Below, one piece after another: positions 7,910-19,900 of a stretch of DNA of 64,000 nt. Location: contig NZ_CP082205.1 of assembly GCF_019856455.1 (NCBI RefSeq), positions 372,001 through 436,000 of the forward strand. Reading direction: 5' to 3'. Below the pieces are notes generated by a model. The model was not told the origin of the DNA, did no database searches, and saw only the letters and a list, made by a program, of their open reading frames with translations. Within the stretch, counting starts at the first letter, position 1. Every line of letters begins with the position of its first letter. The translations under genes and the position numbers were made by a program. Source of the DNA: Streptococcus suis (GTDB lineage Bacteria; Bacillota; Bacilli; Lactobacillales; Streptococcaceae).

Positions 7910-10900
7910 ATTTAAACGGAAAAAGTTAAACAGGCAGGAAGCCTTTAACTTTGAAAAAAGAAGTCAGTTTAGTATTCGTAAGCTGACTATCGGGGTTGTC
8001 TCTCTTGCCATTGGTATCAGCACTGTTTTGACAGATGCTCCTATTGTAGAGGCGGGAACGGATTACACTCCAGGAGTGGATATCCGTTACGCCCGTAATG
8101 GTTCGCCTAAGGACTTGTCAACTCAAAAGGACTTCGACATTACAACGACACCATACTACGACTCTGCCACTAAGAAGCATTATGTCGATGTGACTTTAAC
8201 CTTTAACAACGAAGGAACTTCTTATCCAAACATTACCTTCCTTGCATTTAATATTCCGGATTCCCTCTATGATCCTCAACAGATCACAAGGGAAACTTAT
8301 CTGAACAATGGAGCAACCCAAGTTTTATATCAGACAGACAAGTTTAGTGCTTGGGAATGGGCAGATCCTGCAGATGCTGGAACCTCTCATTGGAACACTC
8401 CAGCTGTCTGGATGGATGCTCGTTTTGTTGCTGGTCGTCCAGATTTATTGACCGACAATGGTCAATCACATGTAAAGTGGATTTCAGCTACTCAGAAAAC
8501 TGCTTGGGCTGGTTGGCAGTACAATGGTGATAAATGGCAAGGGGACTGGGGGCGTCTTTTGGAGACCTTTAACACTAGTGGTGACGGCGCAGCAGCTGAA
8601 ATCGCTGTTCACAGGGACTTTAAAGATAAGTCACGCACTTTCTATATAAACAAGCTTCCCGCTTCTTCTAATAAGGTTGTTTATAAGTTTAGATCAGAAG
8701 TTAAAGATGGCAACAAACCGATGAACTTTATTTACGGCATGAATGCCCAAATCGCTAACGGCTACGCTAACTTCTACGCTAAATATGGAACAACCCCAGA
8801 TATTCGTACCATGGCGGAGAAGTATGAACCCAAGTTACCGTCACGGACACAGGTAGATGATCTAGGACAGATAACTAACGAGCAGAAACAACAGAAAACT
8901 CAAGCAATTAAAGAAGCCAACCCAGATGTAAAAGATAGTATCAAGGAGATTAAATATCCAACAGGTGATACTGGCAAGGTGGAAATTATCTATACAGACG
9001 ATGCAAAAGATAGCTACGATCTCTCTGCTTTCTTCTATCCTAAACCAGCCACTACCCAAGGAGGGACGGGAACTTTTACGTCCACACAAACCAGTCTGAG
9101 TTACAATTCTTCTGATCATACAGCAGAAACAGAAAATGGCAATAGAAACAAAGTTATTTTTTCACCTAACGAACAGACGAAAAATACCATGCATCGTATT
9201 CAGTTGCCGGATAAAGTTGAAGTGCCAGATGCTAGCAATATTGAAGAAAGCAAATGGAATCAGCAACTAAACGCTCTGAAAATTAAGAACAATCTGAAGA
9301 GAAGTAACGATGGTGGACGTAGTGGTACACTAGCTAAAGGAACGGTTATATTTGGTTATGGTAGTCGTTATGATAATGACGTGGCTACTGACGATATGGT
9401 TGTAGCCTCTGAAACCGATGCACGTCTTAAACGAGAAGGTAATAAGATTGTAGGTATCGAAGTTTTAGGAAAGAATCAAAGTGGTCAAACAGGTCAAGTT
9501 GCCGGTGTTATCACAGCAGACATGCTTTTCAAAAAGGCTGAGGCTAAGACGGACTTGACACCACTGAAAGAGTCTGCTAAAACCGAGATTGACAAGTTGA
9601 TCCTTGAGCCAGAGGATAAACAGAACTTTAAAAATGCAGTTCAAGACGCTCAGGATGCTAACGCAATCGAACAAGCTCTGACAAATGCTAAAAACAAGGC
9701 TGATGAGTTGAAGCAGAAAAAAGCTACTGCCAAGGCTGAGATTGACAAGTTTGCCAACTTGACAGAGGAAGAAAAAACTCAATTCAAGCAAGGAATCGAC
9801 GATCTAACCACTACAAACGCTATTGATGGCAAAGTAGCTGAAGCTAAGGCCCAAGACCTAAACAAGTTCAAAGAAACAGCCAAGGAGAAGTTAAAAGACT
9901 TTACCAACCTAACTCCTGATCAAAAAACTCAGTATACGAACGAAATTGCTAATGCAGATTCAGCTGATGCTATCAAAACAGCCTTGGATAAGGCGGCTTT
10001 TGATGATATCAAGACCAAGGCCGTAGCAGATATTAATGGCATGGACCCAGCACCAGCAAACAAGGAAGACCTCCTAAACCAAATCAATGCCATTACCAAG
10101 GATACCTCTGTATCAGACAGTAAAACACCAGCTGAGCAGATCAAATCCATCGTGGACAAGGCCAAGGCTGATGCCGCCAAAGATGCCGTTAAGCGCACCA
10201 TCGATGCCATCCAAGGATTGACAGACCCGCAAAAACAAGATTATAAGAATGAAATCGACGTTGCTACCACAGAGGGCGACATCAACAACATCATTCAGGA
10301 CGCACAAGCTCAACCTAAGAAAAATGACACGAAAAACAAGATTAGTGCATTGACAAACTTGAACAATGCTCAAAAAGATGATCTTAAAGCAGCGGTAGAC
10401 AACAGTAACTCTGTTGAGGAATTGGACGGAATTCTGGCAACTGCCTACAACCTCGACGCTGACATGAAGCACTTGAAAGACCTAGTTGCTCAGGCAGAAG
10501 AAACTAAGAATTCAAATCTTTACACTAGTGTTACTCAAGACAAACAAACGGCACTAGACAATGCAATAGTAGCAGCTAAGAAAGTAACTGAGCAGAATAC
10601 ACTTGGCAATGTTCCTACTTTGACTAACGATTTAACACTTGCTCTTAAGGGATTAAACGCTAGTCCTGTTACCAAGGATCTTGACAAGAAAGGTCTGGAG
10701 CAGGCTATTGCAGATGCAGAAGCAGCTAAAAACGATGCCAACCCACTTTACAAGTATGCTTCTGAAGATAAGAAACAAGCCTTTGAGCAGGATCTAGCAG
10801 CAGCCAAGGTAGCAAAAGAAAATACAAGTTCGAAACAAACTCAAGCAGATGTTGATAATGCTTTAACAAACTTGATTACAGCAAAAGCTGGCTTGAACGG

Positions 10901-13900
10901 TAAGGCTCCTGTCAAAGTTCAAGATGTTACTCCTCCACTTCTTGTCGATGCTGAGCTAAATGCAAAGTATAGCGAGGTAGCTTTCCACGGCATGAGTACT
11001 GTTGGTAGAAAAGTGGCTCGTCCTAGGACTTCAACAACTGAAGATCTCTACGGAAAAGATACAACAGGTTTGGTTGAGTTAAAAGTGACAAATGACGGTT
11101 CTCCTGTAGACTTGACTTCTGTTCAATTTGATGATGATTCACAAGCTAAATTGCGGACACTTGGATTGCAGTACGTCCCTTATACAGAAGATGAAGCACA
11201 AACTCGTACTAATAATGCGATTGGTTACTTTACAACAATTGAAGAAGCTGGTGTTGTCAAAGATACAGGCACTGAAATTGTCGAGCTTAAATTTAGTTTA
11301 GCCAATAAAGATGGTGTCAGATCAAGTTTACAAACCTTCAAGTATCTAGTAAAAGATGACATTGCGCCAACGGCAGATGTCACAGAACATATTCTTATCA
11401 AGGGGGAAGCCTATACGATAGACGTTCCAATTCAGGACAACTCCCTATTCGGTACAGAGGGTGGAGTTTCAAAAGGAACTATAAGCATTAAACCAACAGA
11501 TAATAGTGGACCACTTACACCGTCTATCCTAGGTGTGACAAACGGTACTACAGCGAATGCCTTTACTATTACTCCAACCAAACCTACTCAATTTATACTA
11601 GGAAATGATAATCGTGGTCAACGTTCAAACACTGGTAAGGTGAGTTTCTCAGGAACTCCAACTGAGACACTAGAGCAGACGACCTATAAGTTCCGTTTGG
11701 GCGATGATAATAAGCTAAGGAATTCTCCTGAAAATGTTTCCCTCACCGACATCACCTTCACAGTTGTGGATCGCTTGGTAGCACCAGCAGAAAGTGCCAA
11801 AGTTTCTGTTAACAATGCAAGTAGTTTGACAGATACTGAAAAGAATGCCATCAAGCAGGCTGTTAAGGATGCCAACCCACATATCGCAGTGATAGATGGT
11901 TATGCAGGTAACGATGCTAGCAAGCAAGTTCGTATCGATGTTACAAATACCGGTCAAGTAACAGTCACCTATCCACATGGTGGCAAGACAGATACTCTTA
12001 CAGCAGATCAAGTCTTGAAAGCCAATGAAGGACCAGTATTTGGAACAAGCGACCTGCTTCCAACTCGCTGGGTAACAGGTGCTAATATTCAAAGACATGA
12101 ACTTCCTACATTGCTTGTGTTCTCAGGTCCTGAGAAAAATCAGCCAGCCCCTGCCTTCCCTACAGATCGTCAGAGCTTAACTGTGGAACAAGTAACGAAT
12201 AATAAATTTGGTAGAATGCCATTTACAGACCCAGAAGGAGATGCACTGACATTTGAATCAATCAAGACATTATCTAATGGTACAATTGGCATTAATGTAG
12301 CGCCAAACGGAACCCTACATGGAAATGGTATTGGAAACTATGGACCGGGTGCTTCATGGATAGTCAACCTTACGGCTACAGATAGTAAAGGAAAGGCAAC
12401 TAAGAGCAGTGATTTCCGTGTAGTTGGTTATACAGATAAGGTGGCAGATCCTAATCAGGCTGTAGCTGGAACCTACGGTCAGGCTGTGGAAGAAGCTCAA
12501 ATCTTTGAAAAATTAACCATTGATGCGACAAGCGCCTATGCTGATAACTTTAAAAAAACAAACGATCCTAACTACAAGTTCGAAGTTCCAGCGGATCAAT
12601 ATACTCGTACAATCACAGGTCATAGTACTACAAATGATGGTCAAAATGTTACAACTGTAAATAACGGAGCAGCAGGTCTTCCTACACAAGGTACCTACTT
12701 CGCAGAAGTTACCACAACCAACGTTTGGGGACAAGTGATTAAGAACTATGTGAAAGTGGTTTACCCTGAATTAACGACGACTATCGACCCTCAAGCTCCT
12801 ACAAGTCCTGTTACTCTCCAAGGAGAGACGGTTCAAGAGTCTGAAAAACCACGGATTATTCAGGCCTTGAAAGATGCTAACCCGAACATCACATTCCCTG
12901 AAAGAACAGACTTCCAAGTTGCAGGAGATGGTACAGTAACCATTGTCTACCCAGACCAGTCTAGGGATACAGTAAGGGTGCCAATCAAGCAACAAGACAG
13001 TGCCAAGTACACTCCAACAGTGACTGAAACACCGATTAACTCTGTAACAACGCCAGGCACACCATTGACAGAGGAAGAGCGAAACGCAGTGAAAGCTGCG
13101 GTAAGAGTAACGAACTTCCCTGAAGGTGGACAACAGCCAACAGTTACAGTTCCTGAAAATGCCCAGGTAACAACAGGAACAAGTGGAAATACAGGCAAGC
13201 AGGTGGTTGTTGTGACTGTTAACTACCCAGATGGTTCTTCTGAAAACGTTGAAGTCCCAGTCAAGCAGAGAGACAATGCCAAGTATGAAGCGACTGTAAG
13301 CAATCCAGATACGCCAGCCGCTATCAAGGCTAGTCATGCTCTAGGTACAGCTATCACTGATCAGGCTGACAAGGCAGCCATCCTTGCTAAAGTAACGGTT
13401 CCAGCTGGTTCTAATGGTCAACCTACTCTTGATCAAACTCCAGTAGTTGAAATCCATGATGGCAAACCAGCTGTCAAGGTAACCGTGACCTACCCAGATC
13501 AGACCGCAGACACAGTCTATGTCCCAGTAGATCAGAAGGATAACGAAGCTACGGAGCCAACTGTCACAGAACCAAACAAACCAGCCCTTATCAGCCAGCC
13601 AGCTACAGCTGCAACGACACTAGATAAGTTGACAGAAGAAGACAAGACAGCTATCAAGGATAAGGTAGAGGTACCAGGTCTTTCAGGTCAAGATGCACCT
13701 AGAAAAGAAGTTGTTTCAGGAGTCAAAGACGGCTCAGGTCAAAATGCAGACAAGAAAGTTGTCGAAGTAGAAGTAACCTACAAGGACGGCACTAAGGACA
13801 AGGTAGAAGTCCCAGTGGCTCAAAAAGACAGTGCTCAGTACGATGCGACTGCCAAAGAAACACCAGTAGCACTAGATACGCTATTGACCTCAGATCAGCC

Positions 13901-16900
13901 ACTTTCTGCTGAAGACAGAGAAGCCTTGAAGGCTGGTGTGAATGTACCAGAAGGCTCAAATGGTGAGATTCACGTTCCAGAAGATGCTAAGGTGAAACAG
14001 GTTGCCGGCAAGCCAGTTGTTGAAGCAGAAGTTCATTACCCAGATGGCACAGTTGACAAGGTTCAAGTACCAGTTCGTCAATCTGACAGAGCTGTCTACA
14101 CACCTAACTTGGTAGAAAGCAAAGAAGTTCCAATCTCTGTAGATCCAGCAGGCAATCCTTCGATTACTAGCCCTGACGATGCTGCTATCCTTGCCAATGT
14201 AGATGTTCCAGCAGCTACTCAAGATGGCACTAAGCCTCAAGTGACTAAGACCATTGCTTCAGCAGTCAAAGACGGTACAGGCGCAAATCAAGGTAAGAAA
14301 GTAGTTGCAGTTGAAATTACTTACCCTGATCAGTCTAAAGAGATGATTGAAGTTCCTGTCAAACATGCGGATAACCAAGTCCACAACCCAACAGCCCCAA
14401 CTGCAGCGGTCAAAGTGGATGCCCCTGTTACTCCGGACAGCCCTCTATCAGCAGACGATAAGAAAGCTATCAAGGATGCTGTGACGATTCCAGACGGTTC
14501 TAACGGTGTCGCAAGTCTTCCAGAAGATGCTAAGGTTGTAGATAGAAATGGCACACCAGTTGTTCCAGTGACAGTGACCTATCCAGACAAGACTACGGAT
14601 ACAGTTTATGTCCCTGTTGTACAAAAAGACAGTGCTAAGCATACACCAAGCTTGACAAATGCGGATAGCCCAGTCTTGATAGACACACCAGCTAAGACAA
14701 ATGAGCCTGTACAAGAAGTTGACAAGACAGCCATTGCAGGCAAGGTTGATAAGACAAATCTTCCTCAAGATACGGAAGTGAAAGTACCAGATAATGCCGT
14801 GGTTGAAATCGTGGATGGCAAACCAGTCGTTCCAGTCGAAATCACCTACCCAGACGGCACTTCTGAGACCATTAATGTCCCAGTTAAACAGGCTGACAAT
14901 TTGGCCAACGACCCAAGTCTGAGAGATACTAATTCAGTCCCAGTTCTGACAGAAGCAGCGGTTGGTCTAAGCGTATCAGATAAGGCAGACAAGGAAGCTA
15001 TTGAAGCCAAGGTTGACTTGAGCAAGTTGCCAGAAGGAACAAAAGCTACAGTAGATAATCCTACTATTGTCGCTGGTAAGGAAGATGGCCCACATGCAGG
15101 TCAACCAGTTGTCAATGTTCTTGTGACCTACCTAGATGGTACCCAAGATACTGTTGAAGTCCCAGTTAAACAGGCTGATAATGTTGTTAAAGAGCCAGGC
15201 TTGAAAGACCAGACTTCAGTGCCAATTCAGGCAGCTGCGGCAACAGGTACAGTGGTTCCAGAAGCCGACAAGCAAGCAATTCTTGCTAAGGTTGAAGTTC
15301 CAGAAGGTGCTAAGGCAACGATCGCAGATGATGCCAAAGTGGTACGTGAAAACGGTGAACCAGTTGTTCCAGTAACAGTGACTTACCCAGATGGTACTCA
15401 AGATACTATTCATGTTCCAGTGAAACGTGCAGACAATAGCAAGTACACACCAGAACAAGTAACAGAATCTGTTCAGGTAGATGCTACGGTGACAGACGGT
15501 AGTCCAATCACTAGTCAGGTTGATAAAGATGCGATTATCGCAAGTGTTAAAGTACCAACAGTAGCTCAGGGCGATCAGGCTCCAACGGTAACCCTACCAG
15601 CAAATCCTACTGTCAAAGTAAAAGAAGACCAACCAGTTGTGGAAGCTACGATTACTTATGCAGATGGTACGACAGATACTGTAGATGTGCCAGTTGTTCA
15701 GAAAGAAAGTGCTCAGAAAGAACCTAGTTTGAAGAAAGCAGAAGATGGCAATCCAGAAAAAGCTATTGTTTCAGTTGAACCTAAGGCAGGTACAAGTATT
15801 ACTGAACAGGCTGATAAGGATGCGATTTTAGATAAGGTTCTTGCTCCAGAAGGCGCCACTGCAAGTCTAGGTCAGAGTCCGACTGTGATTGTTGTCGAAG
15901 ACCAGCCATACGTTCCAGTCTTTGTGACCTATGGCGATGGCTCAGTAGATACGATTAACGTTCCGGTCAAACAGGCAGATAACCAAGCGTATGAACCAAG
16001 TCTGAAGACATCAGCTGTCACCTTGACTGACATCCCTCGTGTAGGTGATAAAGTGGAAGAGGAAGCAGACTTGGTAGCCATCAAGGATGCGGTTGAAACC
16101 AACGGTGGTACAGCAACTATTGACAATCCAGTCATTGTTGAGACAGCAGATGGTCAGCCGGCAGTTGAGGTTGTTGTGACCTACGAAGATGGTACCAAGG
16201 ATACAATCCAAGTACCTGTACGTTCAGGAGACAATCGCCTCTATACTCCAAGCTTGAAATCAGAATCACCAGTCCTAATTTCGGTATCGACAGAAGAGGG
16301 AACAGCACTTCCTGGTGCTGATCAGGCTAAGATTTTGGCAAATATCGATGTTCCAGGTATCAATGGCGGTGAAAAACCAGAAGTCGAATTGACTATTGCA
16401 AATCCTAACGTTGAGCATAAAAACGGCAAAGCTGGCGTGACAGGAACAGTGACTTACAAAGACGGTACAACAGATACTATCTTTGTTCCAGTTGCCACAG
16501 ATACAGACAAGGACGGCTTCAGTGATCAGGAAGAAGACGGAAAAGGTTCAGATAAGAACAATCCAGCAGATGTTCCGTCAGGTGAAACCTCAGCTCAACG
16601 CCTTGATCCTATTGTGAAAGAAGCAGTCCCAGTCTCAGACCCAGCTAAGTTAACAGATATCGAAAAAGAAGCTATCAAGGAAGAAGTGAAGACTTCTAAC
16701 GACCTCCCAGCAGGCACAGAAATCACAGTATCAGACAACGGAACAGTAACCGTTACTTATCCAGACCAGTCAACAGATACTATCCCAGCCAACACTACGG
16801 TGACAGCTAAGGATACAGACGGCGACGGCTTCTCAGACAAGGACGAAGCAGCAGCAGGTAGCGATATCAATGACAAGGCTTCAACCCCTGAAACCCTTGA

Positions 16901-19900
16901 CGACGATAAAGACGGCTTTACCAACAAGGAAGAAACTGCGGCCGGCACAGATGCCAAAGATCCAGCTTCAACCCCAGCAGGTCAAGATACCGCAGGACGC
17001 TTGACTCCAGCAGTTGAGAGCCCAGTCCAAGTCACAGACCCAGCTAAGTTGACTGATGAAGAGAAAGAAGCTGTTAAGAAAGCAGTTGAAGACAGCAACA
17101 ATCTTCCAGCAGGCACAGAAATCAAAGTATCAGACGACGGCACAGTAACCGTTACTTATCCAGATAAGTCAACAGATACTATTAAGCCGTCTGAAACAGT
17201 GAAGGCAACTGAGACTGAAGCACCAAGCAAGCCAGCTATTGCGACGACAGAAAAAGGCGATGTCCTCATCACTCCACCAGCTGAAAATGTAACAAACCTT
17301 GACATTACATTCACACCAGAGGGCAGCGCTCAACCAATCACCGTTACAGTAACCAAGGGTGAAGACGGTAAGTGGACAGCTCCAGCTGACTCAGGCTTGG
17401 TTGTGAACCCAGATGGCAGCATCACTATCCCAGCTGATCGTGTGAAAGATGGCTCGGCAGTATCTGTAGTGGCTAAGAATGGCGACAGCTTAGCAATTGA
17501 AGTAGCGACGACTGTTGTACCGACTGCGTCTACAAATGCAGACGAAAAACCAGTAGCACCAACTAAACCAGGTGTGACCGTGACTCCAGAAGGTGAGGTA
17601 CTCATTACTCCACCAGCTGAAAATGTAACAAGCCTTGACATTACCTTCACACCAGAGGGCAGCACTCAACCAATCACCGTTACAGTAACCAAAGATGAAG
17701 CAGGTACTTGGACAGCTCCAGCAGGCTCAGGCCTAGTTGTGAACCAAGACGGCACAATCACTATCCCAGCAGACATTGCCAAAGATGGTAGCTCTGTATC
17801 CGTGGTAGCTAAGAATGGTGACCTTGCTTCTGACCAAGTTGGCTCCACAGTTGTACCAGTTCAGTCAACAGAAGTACCAGTGATTCCAAGCAAACCGACT
17901 GTAACAGCCAATGGTGATGGTAGCGTAACTGTTACTCCGCCAGCTGAAAATGTGACAAGTCTTGACATTACCTTCATCCCAGAAGGCAGTGACACACCAG
18001 TTAGAGTGCCAATTACCAAGGGTGAGGATGGCACTTGGATAGCTCCAGCAGATTCAAGCTTGGTGGTTAACCCAGACGGTAGCATCACTATCCCAGCAGA
18101 TAAGCTCAAAGATGGGACAGAAGGTCAAGTAACAGCAGTGGCTAAGAATGATCAAGCGACATCTGAGGATACCCCAGAGACTCCAGCTGTAGCTCCACTA
18201 GCTCCTACAGTTGAGACCGCAACAGACGGTAGCGTACGCATCACACCGCCAACTGAAAATGTGACAAGTCTTGACATTACCTTCACCCCAGAAGGTAGCG
18301 ACCAACCAGTCACTGTAACAGTGACCAAAGATGCGGCAGGCAACTGGACAGCTCCAGCAGATTCAGGCTTGGTAGTTAACTCAGACGGTAGCATCACTAT
18401 CCCAGCCGACCGTGTGAAAGACGGCTCAGTAGTATCTGTAGTGGCTAAGAATGGGGAGGTTCCATCAGCAGAAGCAGGCGCAAGCTATGTTCCATCAACT
18501 TCAACAGCAGTTACTCCTGAAACTCCAGTGGCGCCAGCAGTACCAACAGTACCAACAGTATCTGTAGACAGTAATGGCAATGTGCTTATCATACCACCAG
18601 CAGATGGAGCGACAAGCATTGACATCACCTTTACTCCGAAAGATAATGCACAACCAATCACTGTAAGCATTACCAAGGGTGAAGATGGCAAGTGGTTAGC
18701 ACCAGAGGGCTCAATCCCGGTAGTCAACCCTGATGGCACGATTACTATCTCTGTTTCTGAGATTGAAAGTGGCACAGCTGTTTCAGTTATTTCTAAGAAT
18801 GGGGAGGTACCTTCAACAGAAGCTGGTTCAGTTCTCATTCCGAAAGCTACAATATCAGATCGTTTGACTCCATCAGTTGCTAGTCCAGTGAAAGTCACAG
18901 ACCCAGCTAAATTGACAAATGAAGAGAAAGAAGCTGTTAAGAAAGCAGTTGAAGGCAGCAACAATCTTCCAGCAGGCACTAAGGTAGAAGTTTCTGACAA
19001 CGGTACAGTAACCGTTACTTACCCAGACGGCTCTGTCGATACAATCTTGCCAACTAAGACTGTCATGGAGTCACAACATGGCGCTGGCGAAACTCATGAG
19101 CTTCCAGCTTACGATCTTCAGGCTGATGATGATAAAGATGGCTTCAGCAACCTAGATGAATTGCTTGCAGGTACTGATCCAACAGCCCCAGCATCAACTC
19201 CAGCAGGTCAAGATACCGCAGGACGCCTGACTCCAGGTCTAGCTGAGCCAGTAGAAGTTAAGAACCCAGCTAAGTTAACAGATACCGAAAAAGAAGCTAT
19301 CAAGGAAGAAGTGAAGACTTCTAACGACCTCCCAGCAGGCACAGAAATCACAGTATCAGACAACGGAACAGTAACCGTTACTTATCCAGACCAGTCAACA
19401 GATACTATCCCAGCCAACACTACGGTGACAGCTAAGGATACAGACGGCGACGGCTTCTCAGACAAGGACGAAGCAGCAGCAGGTAGCGATATCAATGACA
19501 AGGCTTCAACCCCTGAAACCCTTGACGACGATAAAGACGGCTTTACCAACAAGGAAGAAACTGCGGCCGGCACAGATGCCAAAGATCCAGCTTCAACCCC
19601 AGCAGGTCAAGATACCGCAGGACGCTTGACTCCAGCAGTTGAGAGCCCAGTCCAAGTCACAGACCCAGCTAAGTTGACTGATGAAGAGAAAGAAGCTGTT
19701 AAGAAAGCAGTTGAAGACAGCAACAATCTTCCAGCAGGCACAGAAATCAAAGTATCAGACGACGGCACAGTAACCGTTACTTATCCAGACGGCTCTGTCG
19801 ATACGATTGTGGCTAAGGATGCGGTTCGTATCAAAGTAGTTCCAGATACTACAAATCAACCAAGCGGTAGTGCAACAGCAGGCTCAACTAGCCGCTCTGT

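Noticed and set aside
16757..19582. Two identical 66-aa antisense ORFs in the adhesin gene
   Set aside because: They are shadows of the 525-bp internal repeat; identity comes from the coding strand.
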